Below are positions 1 through 10,594 of a stretch of 64,000 bases of DNA, one piece after another. The DNA is from Favolaschia claudopus (Eukaryota > Basidiomycota > Agaricomycetes > Agaricales > Mycenaceae), in assembly GCA_037176885.1 (NCBI GenBank), contig JAWWNJ010000013.1, forward strand, positions 1-64,000, given 5' to 3'. Position 1 is the first letter of the stretch. Every line of letters starts with the position of its first letter. The position numbers and the translations under genes are program-made. Below the pieces are notes generated by a model. The model was given only the letters and a program-made list of their open reading frames with translations, was not told where the DNA came from and ran no database searches.

Positions 1-1169
1 GATCAGTCGCTGGGAGCCGATAGAACACTTAGCTAAGGCGAAAATATGGGAAATAGAGACTGACCCTGGGGAACGGGGTTAGCCTCGATGAAGGAATTAG
101 CGCGACGGCGCTTGCGGCTAGATTGGGGTACCTCGTTAGCGACTTGGGCAGCCTCCGTGGGATTGGTCTTGCTGATAACCTTCATAGCTTTGTGGTAAAC
201 ACGAGCACTACGGTTGAGGCGAGCAACACGGGTATAAGGAATGCGTACTGTCTCAGGGCGAGGAGTCGATTTAGACTTGGAGATTTTAGGCTAAGACGAA
301 GGATAGTTAAACGATTGGGAACACGTCGTGATTTAGCGAACGTACCAGGGCTTTAACTGGAGTCTTGGCTTTGACCTTGCTAGCGTTCTCAATAGCGTCG
401 ATTTCTGCCATAAAAGCCTCTTCATCGATGGGTTCGGTGGAGGCGTCCTATAAGAATGAAACGGTTAATGAGGGAAAGGTTAAACGGAATAAAGGACAGC
501 CTACAACGGATGCGTCGTCCATAGGGACGTCCTCCTCGGGGAGAGCCTCCGTGATAATCTCTACCTCGTCCTCGGTATCATGGATATCAGGGGCGGACTT
601 CTTCTTCTTGCGAGACTAGAGAATAAGGAGGACGGCTTAGATAGGCTGAATAGAAAAGGAACTAGCTAAACGCACCTTCTTAGGCGTACCCTGGTTAGCC
701 TCTTTAAGCGCCTCCTCCTTCTCCTGACGGGCCCTCTCACGCGCCTCCTGCTCGGCGGCAGCCTTGTTGGCGCGCAAACGGTTACGAACCTTCTGGAGAT
801 CTTCAATATAGGCAAAGACCGCTTCGATAGAGGGAGGGATGGGAGCTTTCTTGTCCTGAGTAGCCCAAAATTGGCGGAACTTGTTCTGATAGCGAAAGAA
901 GGCGTCGTAAATAGCGAGAATGGGTGCAACGACTTTGGGATAAGGAAATAAGGAGGCCTTAGACAGATAAACCTGTTAGCTAAAAAAGCCTGGTTAATCT
1001 AGTCAAGACGCACCATATGCTCCGCTGTCTGCTCGAAGAGTTGCAACGTTCGGTGTGGGAGATGGGCGGGGAAATTGCAGGACATCGTGAGCGTGATGTT
1101 CTCCTCTACAACCTTCCAGAGGTTGGCGATTTCCGGGGGAATAATCTCAGAAGCAGTTTCGGCGGACAT
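1..1169 (-). CDS. Cargo gene E, left copy (partial at window edge)
   Basis: This is the mirror of the right-hand gene E and runs off the left edge of the window. Exons by comparison with the right copy are about 1014-1169 (start), 676-972, 505-615, 346-447, 65-290 and 1-27 (partial). The only difference I noticed is a T6 versus T5 run in the first intron (around 980), which does not affect coding. The product is a charged, helix-rich protein without the cysteine cluster. Function is unknown; see the right-hand copy for the description. Confidence 0.6.
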
Positions 1170-1838
1170 AGTCGAAATGGGAAGCGAGAAGAGAAGTGGA
1201 TACGATACTGAAAGAGGGACATAAGGGGAATAGTGCTTAAATAGCTCGCCCATTGTCTAGCAACTGGGACAGTTGTAATTTAAAAATGGGGGAGTGAGAC
1301 TGCGGTTAATCAGGCGGAATTTTCGAAATTTCTCTGATCCTGCGGAGCTCCGCCAGAATTAAATTAAAAGCAACGTCTGACAGTAGCTAAGGGATGAAGC
1401 GTTTTTGTGATCAGGAACCCTTCCCTATATTGCAAATCAAAGAGCCTGGGCATGGCGCGAACAAGTGTGGTTAAGGCCAAGCGGACGCTGGATAAACGAT
1501 TCGGAGTTAGGCTAAGAAAAGACTGACTCAGATCACCGGCTAAGACGCCCCACCTTAACGAAGTGCTTGTCGGCACCTCAGGACGACCCCTGCGAACAGT
1601 CTAGTTAGATCGATCATAAATTCGGGCTAATTAGATGAGCGCGTCATTTAGTCGGCTTAATTAAGAAGTGAGGTCATGACAGCGGCTAAACTGACACAAT
1701 CTGTCAAATCAAACGGCTTAGCTAGAGCTTATGACCTCAGGTGGATAAGCCAGACGATTCACAAGATAAACTACGTTTAATTGTGAAAAGGCCATACAAA
1801 CATCCTAAGGACTAAAACCGTCTACCGAGCTAAGGTAT
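1170..1838. promoter_or_regulatory. Cargo D-E intergenic region, left copy
   Basis: This gap separates genes D and E and is shared base for base with 19,087-19,755. It holds a perfect 12-bp palindrome at 1342-1353 that contains inverted CGG triplets spaced by four bases (CGG-AGCT-CCG), and a TATA-like CTTAAATAG just upstream of gene E at about 1236-1244. It also holds a 9-bp inverted repeat around GAGGTCAT/ATGACCTC near 1670-1740. No gene is visible in it. Confidence 0.4.
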
Positions 1839-2944
1839 CTAAAAGTCGCTGGCGGCGTCCTCCCCAAAGATAAGGGCGGTATCAACGCAGTCAAGCACCG
1901 AAGAGATGAGATCCTTCTCACTGGTGGACTCTTTAGTTAGCTGCTCGCGGACGGAAGAACCTCCGACAGCACTAAGGCTAGTGTCGACAAAGATAGACAC
2001 GGAGCCCTCGGCTAAGTCAGGGTCAGGACCGTTAAGGATGGAACGAGGCGACCGGACGGGGATGTCGTCTTTGTACTGGTCGTTGATGAGTGAAGCGAGG
2101 GTGGACCAGTTAAAGGCTGCACTCGAACCATCGGGCATAACGCCCTGGATAGATGGGCCAGCGACGGGGTCAGGATTAACGCGAGTGTTGGTTAAAGGGA
2201 AAATCCTAGCTTGGTGAGGAGAGTCCGTCGGTCCCATAGGAAGGGGTGCGATCCAAGGAATATCTGGACCAGCCGCCTCCAGGGCGGCGCGCTTACGAGA
2301 AACCAAAGTACGCAAAATAGTGCTGATGGGAATTCGGCCAGGAAGGGAAGTCTCGATGACCGACAGGATAACGGAGAGCGAGTCGAGAGGAAGACGACCC
2401 AAGATGTGGAAATAAGCCGTATGAGTAGCGACCAAGTCGAGGTTAGCGTGAGCCGGAAAGATCTGGCCAGCGTAAATCATAAGCGACGACCAACGGCGCC
2501 ACTTGGCTAGACCATCTGGATTGGGCTTGCGCTCTAGTTAAACAAAACGGAGGTTAATCCAACGTCAGATAAAGGAAAAAGAGGAAGACGTACTATGGCT
2601 ACGCATAAAAGTGGCTAAACCTTTCTCGTGCTCCTCGACAAAACGATTAACGTCCATAAACTCGCAAGTGGAGTAGAGTTGAAGGGTGCACTCGCGGCAA
2701 CCAGTCCCAGCGCGAGTGGGAGTGCAGAGGATACCTGCGTTGACGCAATTGCCGCAGGGACGCTTAGGCTAGAAAAGTGGGGAGTTAGCTAAGGGCTTGG
2801 ACTTCTAGATTAACGAAGCTAAGACTTACACGGCGCTCCTGGAGCATCAACAAGAAATCCACCACTGTAGCTGGGCCAGGTTCATTTAAGCCAACGACCT
2901 GCGCGGCGATGTCGAGTAGAGTAGAATCGGCAGTTGGGGCCCAT
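1839..2944 (-). pseudogene. Cargo gene D, left copy, frameshifted at the start
   Basis: This is the mirror of right gene D. Exons are about 2830-2944, 2594-2768 and 1839-2533. The Zn2Cys6-like cluster (exon 2) and the long C-terminal exon match the right copy. The start differs: the left copy has one extra G directly after the ATG (2941-2944), so the first exon reads out of frame, while the right copy is open throughout. This is either a real disabling mutation or a homopolymer sequencing error. A downstream start is not obvious. Confidence 0.6.
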
Positions 2945-3113
2945 ACAGAAAGATTAGAAGAAGGGAAGAAGAATTAGTTGGAGACGCAAAAGGGCAGAGT
3001 CCACCTAAATAAAGGTGGATCGCTGACGAGTCAACCCCTCCAGACTGTCTCAAGTTTAATTCGATCACCTTGAATCTATAACCGAACTACCGGATAAGAT
3101 ACAGGAGGGTCTG

Positions 3114-3482
3114 TGTAATGGGTCATAATTATATTTCAGTACTCTTTAGCTACAATTCCCGTGTATTTGATAGCGTGAGAGAATTATCATCTTTACCACC
3201 AACTACTTGCACCTAAGTTTCCGAAAGTGTTATCAAGCACTTAGGATTGAGGGTCATAGTTGTGTGAGTGTCTATTCAAGTACTGCTAACATTGTCTAGC
3301 TCTCGAGTGCGCCCCTAGCAGATATCTCAAGGGGTTGAGAACTAGGCCTTCAGATTTCTGTAGCGCCTCACTTCTCTCGCACAAACACCATTCGGACGCC
3401 GTATCTCAAAATCTACTACTTCTCGCTCGCTTGACGCTCCCTCCGCGCTCCCCATATATTTGTAGCCTAAACGGGTCCTACA
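3114..3482 (+). repeat. 5' LTR of the non-autonomous element
   Basis: This 369-bp direct repeat matches 8162-8530 along its whole length as far as I can see. Its ends are TGTAATGGG and GGTCCTACA. Confidence 0.95.
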
Positions 3483-3866
3483 AAGGTGGACACATTGGGA
3501 AATGAACCCAACGGAACGCGGATACGCTGGCCGGCGAGAAAACTCACATATTACATCCCCTTCCATTCCATTTGACCTCAACCTCAACATCCTCGTCTCT
3601 ACCTCCTCGTTTCTCTGATTCCTCTGAAGGAGGAGGAGGGACTCGTCGTCGAGCAAGACGAGCTCCCCCCTCAAGAACATGTGTTCGCCATGCGGCAACC
3701 TTGTGGCAGCCCGGACTGAGTTAGCCGGAGTTTCACCGACGGACCACTTTTTGGCGCATCATGTAGACCTGGAGGAGGGCCAGGTTGTCGATCATGGAAC
3801 CAGCCGACCGCCGGCATAGGGCGATTTGCGTTAGCTCAAAATTTTTACGATGAAGTAGATGGAGCG

Positions 3867-5555
3867 GTGGAGGAGCTTCAATATCTCTTGCAAGTTACAG
3901 CTGCATTGGTGCCGGGAAGACTGCGCTACTTCCATGTCGACCCAGAGCATAGTCTATTACCGATTCTCAAGGGCTGCAGCTCTCTACCTCAGCTGAAAGC
4001 CGCCTGGGACATTTTACGACGACGTTTGTGTCTGGGACAAGAATTTGTGAAGAAATACACGGACGAGATCGAAATGCTAAACGCACTGAAGCGATCCTCC
4101 CCCGTGTCCACCAGTGCAGCTCTGGGCGAAGGCCAGGTGAAGGTTATGGAATTACACATGGACGAACGCGAGCAAGCTGCTGACAGTGAAGGACGAGATA
4201 GTCATCAGTTTGTCGACGGCGGCACGAAGGAACGACCCACCGAGCAAAACTACGTTCAAAAAGACTCTGCACCTCCTCATTCCTCTACACCGCTCCCCGC
4301 TCCTCCTCGTGTCATTGGCCGAGCTGCAGTCGAGCTTGGGGGGCGAGGTCGCTCCGGGGTTCATGACCATCAAATTGGGTTTGTGCAGCGACGATGCTAC
4401 GAGGAAGCGAAGTGGTCTTCGCCGGCGCAGCGGAATACAGCTGATGCCGGGGGGCTGGAGGACCCCACAGAATTAAACACGAACTTCTGGAGTGACGACT
4501 TGAGTTTGACCAGCGCATTACTTTCACGCCACCCACCCGCCCTTACGCTATTATCATCCGCGGCCGATGATGGGGGGCAACAGGTGGCAGCTACGGACAC
4601 CTATATCAGTAGCAGCTCCGTCAAGAAGAATCTTCGTACCACAGATGATTTAACAGAGACGGTACCGTGTGGTGGGCCAAGAGAAAGCAAGCAACTGGAA
4701 GGGAGTAAGGATGTGTTAAAAACCGAGTCTGCGTCGTTATCGCTTACCGTCGCTACTCTGCCAACGTTCTGCGAGCCTGCTCTTTCAAGTGTCTTGGACA
4801 GAGTCTTGATTGAAGCTGAGAGTAGAGACAAGAGCTTACTATCAAGACCGCATCAGCGAAGAATTAGTAGAAACAAACAACAACCACGCAGCATGGGCCA
4901 ACACGAATTAACTGACCTCTCCGTTGTTCGCCACTTTATGGACGGCGCCGCTATCGAGCACGTTGAACAGGATGAAACCAAGGAAGCAGCAGAAGGCAAG
5001 GGACTGCTTTCCGGCCTTGGTGTTGCTGCAGGAACAAAGCGACGAGATTCCGATGAAAGTTCTCGCGACAGGGACCTATGGAGCGATGGTCAAAACGTCA
5101 GGTCACTTGCTTGGAATGGACACCGGCGTACCGTAGATATCATCTTCCCCGATGCTCATCCTAGCGACTTCGGTGAGAATCCATCGTCGTCCAAGTCCCC
5201 GCCCCCGACGTTCGCAATTGCAAAGGTCGTGAAGGTTGAGGGACTTCAAAAAACGATGTCAGCCGCTTCACGTGTCGTTGCAACTCAAAATGACTCGTTA
5301 GTCTCCTGCCTCCAGCGCGTCGGCGACAACCGAGTGCTCACCTTGGTCATTTCAAACCCCACCAAGCTCGCTCTCGTTCCATCAAATCTCCTCTCACCGG
5401 CCATATCCTCGTTACAGGACAACTTGACTTCCGCGCTCGTAAGCGCAACTATATGGAAGAAACGAAGTGCGGTCCTCGCGCGTAATCGACGCGAGGACTG
5501 CACGCCATGCCTAGTATGGAAGAGAGAAGGAATCGGCACCTGCGTCGTAGATTGA
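3867..5555 (+). CDS. Unknown 562-aa ORF of the non-autonomous LTR element
   Basis: This is the only long open frame in the element and lies in the sense orientation. I do not recognise a domain. It has no zinc knuckle, no DSG protease motif and no YxDD motif. The N-terminal 75 residues look leucine-rich and helical; the middle is low-complexity and rich in Ser, Asp and Glu; the last 40 residues are basic. Its final codons overlap the first copy of a repeated hairpin region: the stop codon lies in the loop of the 10-bp stem at 5539-5564. A diverged partial copy of its 3' end occurs near 6480-6657. It could be a degenerate gag or a captured host gene. Confidence 0.45.
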   Translation: MEELQYLLQVTAALVPGRLRYFHVDPEHSLLPILKGCSSLPQLKAAWDILRRRLCLGQEFVKKYTDEIEMLNALKRSSPVSTSAALGEGQVKVMELHMDEREQAADSEGRDSHQFVDGGTKERPTEQNYVQKDSAPPHSSTPLPAPPRVIGRAAVELGGRGRSGVHDHQIGFVQRRCYEEAKWSSPAQRNTADAGGLEDPTELNTNFWSDDLSLTSALLSRHPPALTLLSSAADDGGQQVAATDTYISSSSVKKNLRTTDDLTETVPCGGPRESKQLEGSKDVLKTESASLSLTVATLPTFCEPALSSVLDRVLIEAESRDKSLLSRPHQRRISRNKQQPRSMGQHELTDLSVVRHFMDGAAIEHVEQDETKEAAEGKGLLSGLGVAAGTKRRDSDESSRDRDLWSDGQNVRSLAWNGHRRTVDIIFPDAHPSDFGENPSSSKSPPPTFAIAKVVKVEGLQKTMSAASRVVATQNDSLVSCLQRVGDNRVLTLVISNPTKLALVPSNLLSPAISSLQDNLTSALVSATIWKKRSAVLARNRREDCTPCLVWKREGIGTCVVD

Positions 5556-7200
5556 CGACGCAGGCGCGGTGCGCGCGAATACGCGGCTGACGAAAAGTCA
5601 GCTCTGAATCGTTCCGTGGAACTGAAAGGAAACTTACATGGACGTTCCACCCGGTCACATACCCGTCAAGGCACCTCGACCGTCGAAGACTGCTCGTTCG
5701 CGAGTGTTTTGACGCCTGTATACCCAAGCTATGGAATTCTCTCTCACCTTTTCTCTCTCTCTTCCTCGACTCCATTCAAATCCCTTCTCTCAGCAAAGTT
5801 TCACCCTTCCAAAGAACTAACCACCCACTTTCGGCATTCTAAAGCCTTTCTCTTTGCGTTCCAAGTCAAACGCTCGAGCTCGAAACTCTCCACAAGTCTT
5901 GTCTCTTCAAATCTCGTAACCAGCGGGCAGAATTAGACCGGACGATCTACATCCAGTAATCTTGAGTTCTGTTGTGTCTGGTCGGCCGCTGTCGAGGTAG
6001 GAAGACGGAGAGGGAGGAAACGAGAAAGGTCGAACGAGGAAGGAGAAATGGGGGTGACGATCAGTCACGGTCACAACGTCTCCGCCCCCTCTCAATAAAC
6101 TCCCTGTTCGCCCAAACGCGAGCCGTTCCGTTTGAACGCAGCATTTTACATCTCTTTCTTTCGTTTCAAACTGGCAACCAATCGATAGCGAATGAAATGG
6201 AGATTCAACGGGGCTACACAACGGCGCCAGACGGATGTAAAGAAAATTGAAAAGGGGACAGGAAGGTAATACCTACGCGTGGTATCGAAAGGGGTCTATC
6301 TTCGTCCGCGAACGCTCCCCCTCAAGCACTGTGCAAATATCTCTGCGAGATCTGAGCCTGTGAAGCCACCGCTACGCAAACATTGCAGCATTACGTTCAG
6401 CTGGCAGAGTCGTTTGCGTTGACCAAACCGACGAAGCCCTCGTGACGCTGCAATGGGAGATGAAGGAGATACTCACCTTAATCCAATCTGTTTCAAACTC
6501 CCTCGCCGCCGTGCTCGTTTCACCGAATCCCCTTGCGCAAGCGACAACTTCTTCGGTCTTGGATTTGCCTAGCATTCCGATCGTACGGACGAAATGGAAC
6601 GCAGAGCTCGGGCGGGGTCGACGCGAAGACCTGCGCGCCATACCTGCAACGGAATAGGGAAGGAATTGGCACCTGCGTCGTAACTTGACGACGCAGGCGC
6701 GGGGCGCGCGAGATACGCAGCTGACATAGTCAGCCATCAAATCATTCTGTGGAACCTAGCGGACTCACCCAGGGCTTCCACCCGGTCAAATCAACGTCTA
6801 TGCACATCAATCCCCGCAAACGGCTCGATTGCGAGCGTCGCGAGGACGTATATACCCCGCTATGCAAATTTTCTTCAGCATCAATTGATTCCACTCATAA
6901 ACCTGCTCGAATTGTCTTCATTTCAGTTCGTTTCAGTCTTCCAAAGATCAAACACGCACCTTTAGTTTTATGAACACCACCTCTCCGCGGTTGCAACGCG
7001 ATGGTCGACGGAGGATACACCACAAACGTCGGAACGAGGCGTCGTTCTTCAAGCCTAGGAATAGCCGGAGGGAAGACACTAGACGACTTGCATCCAGCGG
7101 GGTGGTGTGTTGCAGTCGTCGTTGGCAGGCAGAGCTAGATGGAGCGACGAGGAACTCAGGAAGGAAGCAGCAAGAGAGAGTCGTGTGACGATCAGTCACA
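5480..7200 (+). repeat. Two diverged tandem units with conserved hairpins
   Basis: A unit of about 1.13 kb is repeated, at roughly 5480-6070 and 6610-7200. Long stretches are diverged, but three hairpins are kept at the same spacing. H1 is a 10-bp stem at 5539-5564 and 6672-6697. H2 is a 6-bp stem at 5586-5602 and 6720-6734. H3 is a GTGAC/GTCAC stem at 6054-6068 and 7185-7199. For H1 and H2 the stems are identical between units and the loops differ; for H3 both stem and loop are the same. TATA-like tracts follow H2 in both units. Confidence 0.7.
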
Positions 7201-7849
7201 TCGTCACAACATCTTCACTCTCTCTCTCGCCCCAACTCTGACACTCTTTTGGTCGATCCTCAGCGCGTTTGACGTGTTCCGGTTCGTTTGTGGCCACAAC
7301 TCCGCCCCCTTTTCGCCTCTTCTTCATCTTTGGGCTCCGGCGTCAGCGTTCAAACATTACAAGGATTCAAAAACTCCTCCGAGTCGACCCTCGCCGTTGA
7401 CAACTTCTAGTGCCCTGCCCCTCGTCTCACCGTGTTGGCTCTCATCCTTGCGCTTTCCCCACTCGTTCTGAAACGCGTTTTGACGCGTTTCATTTCGTTT
7501 AATATTCTCTCTTGTCGCAAGCGAGGGATTTCAAAAATTGGGCCTGTCTTCCATTGTTTTTCCGTCGACCCTCTGTTCTCTCAAAGTGTCTCGCCCCATC
7601 TCGTTTCCTTCCCCTCCGCCTCCCCGGTGCACCACATCCTTGAATCACCTTCGTGACATACTTCGTCTTTCCTTCCCCACCGCAACCCACACCGATATCT
7701 GATCGTAGACTGGGGGGCTACCTTGTGTTGAAGGGGAATTCCGAAACCACCCGCTCTCACTCGGCCGTTACAACCGGCTACTTTCGTGGGGGGCAATAGG
7801 GGTAGGTAGGTATGGCGCGGAGTATAGCGACTCAGGAGCGATGAAGAAG

Positions 7850-8067
7850 GCTTGGGTATGGTGGGTATCGGGAGTGAAGCGACTGAAACCTGTAGCGGAG
7901 CTGGAGAGGATTGGACATGGAGACACAGGAGATGTGAAGCAGCATACGGAGGCAGGAATGGATATCGCTTGGAGGTGAAGCGCAGCGGAATTGGAGAGGG
8001 ATTGGATATGGAGATGTAGTGGATGCGCAGCAGCGTACGGAGATGGAATGGAGGAGTCTTGAAAGGC
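7850..8067. repeat. Diverged direct repeat of about 95 bp
   Basis: Two adjacent copies of a GA-rich unit of about 90-100 bp (roughly 7877-7976 and 7977-8067) share blocks such as GGAGAGGATTGGACATGGAG and its variants. The repeat gives rise to overlapping open frames on the minus strand that look like chance. It lies just upstream of the polypurine tract. Confidence 0.5.
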
Positions 8068-8161
8068 GAAGCGCAAGGCGAAAATTTTCTTTCCAAATTT
8101 TTCTCCCGCCAGCCCTCCCTGTATGCAATTTTTGTTCTTGCAGCTCAAGAGTGGGGGGCTC

Positions 8162-8530
8162 TGTAATGGGTCATAATTATATTTCAGTACTCTTTAGCTA
8201 CAATTCCCGTGTATTTGATAGCGTGAGAGAATTATCATCTTTACCACCAACTACTTGCACCTAAGTTTCCGAAAGTGTTATCAAGCACTTAGGATTGAGG
8301 GTCATAGTTGTGTGAGTGTCTATTCAAGTACTGCTAACATTGTCTAGCTCTCGAGTGCGCCCCTAGCAGATATCTCAAGGGGTTGAGAACTAGGCCTTCA
8401 GATTTCTGTAGCGCCTCACTTCTCTCGCACAAACACCATTCGGACGCCGTATCTCAAAATCTACTACTTCTCGCTCGCTTGACGCTCCCTCCGCGCTCCC
8501 CATATATTTGTAGCCTAAACGGGTCCTACA
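8162..8530 (+). repeat. 3' LTR of the non-autonomous element
   Basis: This 369-bp LTR matches 3114-3482. It is preceded by the polypurine stretch AAGAGTGGGGGGCTC and followed by the GTCTG target duplication. Confidence 0.95.
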
Positions 8531-8579
8531 GTCTGGGCTAAACTAGAACGAGCGGCTGGGTAAACTAAGGGCCAATTAA

Positions 8580-9167
8580 TTAAGCTTCCCCTCGGCAAAT
8601 CTCTTGGAGACGTAGGACACAGTGCCTGTGGCTTAGCCATCGGTAGGCAATTGCGCCAAACTCAAGGCGGTCAAAATAGGTACGGAGGTGGGCAATCTCG
8701 GCAGTAGACTTAGCTGCGTCAATACGACGCTTGACTTGGTCGCAGCGGGCCATATAAGTCTCCTCCCAAATAGTCTCCATGATCGACTGTATGTGAAGGT
8801 GAAGGAAAGCGTAGGGGAACATCACCCGGCCAAAGCGGGGACCTGTCAAGCGTCTTGGTTAATTGACTTAGCCGTTAATTAAGCGAGAAGCTTACGGAGC
8901 GAAGTGAACTCAGGAGAAATGCGGAACATCTGCCAGCGATAGAACCAACGAAAGCTGCAATAGTTGCAAAGCCTCTCCTCGCAAGCGGTGCAAGCCCTGC
9001 CCCAGAAGGAGAATACGCAGTCTTGACCGCGGTCTGCGCACTGAGTACACGAGTTAAGAGACTAGGAAAGGGATAAGCCGTTATTTACGACGGGACAAGG
9101 AGAAACCTACGGGGTGATCCTCCAGATAAATAAAGGCGTATTCCTCCTCCAGGGAGTTGAAAGGCAT
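8580..9167 (-). CDS. Cargo gene C, left copy (Zn2Cys6-like)
   Basis: This is the mirror of right gene C and encodes the same 161-aa product. Exons are about 9111-9167, 8896-9061 and 8580-8842. All six cysteines of the cluster are present in the second exon. The gene is intact in both copies. See the right copy (17,181-17,768) for the domain description. Confidence 0.65.
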
Positions 9168-9281
9168 AGCGAAGATGAGAGTGGAAGACAAGAAGTGGTA
9201 TATCGAGATCGACTAGCTAAACTGGACTTTATACAAATCGGGCCCTAACAGGAGGTCTGGCTAAGATAAAGGCCCAATAAC

Positions 9282-9930
9282 TTAACGCTCGAAAGTATGG
9301 CGCGGGCGTATAACTGGGATGGTTAAGCCAGGGTCTGAACGCAGCCAAGCTGCGACTCCGAAAGTCCCGCCCCCGTGAGCCCGTTCGTGCGCCCTATACA
9401 CTTCCATAGCTTCCGCTGGTGACGCTTGCCTAACCTTAAGAAGAGCTATCTCGAGCCTCCGTTCGTAAGCGGCCACGTTCCGTTTAAACAAAGGCTCGAA
9501 GTAAGCCTCAAGGTGGGACTCTGGGAAGTAGTCTCCGCCATAGCGAAGCTCTAGACAAACAAATCAGAACTTAGCTAAGGGCGATAAAAAGGGATAAGAC
9601 GAACCCCGTCTTCTCCCATAATTCAGACTTGCGGAAGTCAAGGAAAGCAGGCCACTGGGCATAAGTGCAGTCTGACTGGTGGTAGAGTTCACAGCGTTCG
9701 CAGCCTCTACCCCAGGCCTTGAATTTGCAAGTCAGCCCGAAGACATTGCAAGACTGGCATAAGCTTCCGGCCCCAGGCTAAACGGAATGCGCTAGCTAAG
9801 TAATGTCTACACGGCAAAAACGGAGGGAGCCTACCTTCTTATCCTCGAGAAAGTAGTAAGTGAACTCCTCCTCCAGCGAAAGATAAGCCCCCAAGGGCTT
9901 CAAGGTAGTTGGATGCGGATTGACCGCCAT
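9282..9930 (-). CDS. Cargo gene B, left copy, intact (Zn2Cys6-like)
   Basis: This is the better copy of gene B, with three exons at about 9835-9930, 9606-9777 and 9282-9551, encoding 178 aa. In the cluster exon this copy has four C's at about 9713-9716 (GGGG on the coding strand) where the right copy has three, so only the left copy keeps the frame through all six cysteines. The spacing is C-x2-C-x6-C-x8-C-x2-C-x7-C. The first exon carries an acidic-aromatic motif (SLEEEFTYYFLED) also found in gene C. The C-terminal exon is helical and charged. Function is unknown. An upstream in-frame ATG at 10,041 is possible, but the short start fits the paralog better. Confidence 0.62.
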
Positions 9931-10594
9931 AGTTAAGCTTAGGACCCCTATGAGCCAGGCTGACGTGAAGGTCATCCAAACTAGGAACTCGATCACTTCG
10001 GCTAGGATTGACAGTCTGATTTTACTAAATCGAGAAGTCAATCAAAATGACATCACTTAGACGAAGGGTGGACAAGTGCCTAGTGGTTCATAGTGCAGAA
10101 AGGAACGACTTTGACTCTTAACTATTGAATGAAATCCTTAGCTAAAATAAAGAGGACTTAGCCAGGCCTGTTCACAGGATAGCCAAGCCTCTAGCTAAAT
10201 TCAACCGTTATCAGACAAGACGAATTCTGGGTAAACGGAATGGCCAACTTATAAGGACTTCCAAGTAAAAATTGGGACCGGCCCTCAAGTAGTTGACGTT
10301 CTAAAAAGACTAAGAAAGTGGTATTAAGGGACTTCCTGCTAAATAGTAATAAAGTCCAAGAGGACTTGTTCACACAAAGGAAGACCAGTATACAAAAGCT
10401 TTTATAGATACCCTCTAAGCAGAGAGGGTATCCTATAGACGTTACATTTTTTAGTTCTAGGGTTACCGATAATCTAACTATGGAGGCCTAGTCCAAGTAC
10501 ATAGTAGATGCTGTGCATTATAAAAACAAAAACGAAAAACGGCGCGTAAGAAGCGCGCGCAAACGGAACTACGAGCGGGCAAAAGTCCATGAGC
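9931..10594. other. Cargo A-B intergenic region, left copy
   Basis: No gene is visible. It contains a perfect 10-bp-stem hairpin with a 6-nt loop at 10,407-10,432 (GATACCCTCT / AGAGGGTATC), identical to the one at 15,916-15,941 in the right arm. Several one-base differences from the right arm occur here. Confidence 0.4.

Larger units (their letters stand above)
3114..8530 (+). mobile_element. Non-autonomous LTR retrotransposon (5,417 bp)
   Basis: The element has two 369-bp LTRs that look identical by eye, starting TGT and ending ACA, and is flanked by a 5-bp target duplication GTCTG (3109-3113 and 8531-8535). The inverted arm at 17,813-17,817 preserves the empty site (CAGAC once). A G-rich polypurine stretch ends at 8161 directly before the 3' LTR. 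A possible primer-binding site beginning TGG lies four bases after the 5' LTR. No protease, reverse transcriptase or integrase is present, so it must move with proteins supplied in trans. The matching LTRs mean a very recent insertion, later than the duplication that created the two arms. Confidence 0.93.

Noticed and set aside
7581..8096. 171-aa minus-strand frame in the non-autonomous element
   Set aside because: It is generated by a GA-rich direct repeat, has Ser/Pro-rich low complexity in several frames, and runs against the element's orientation.
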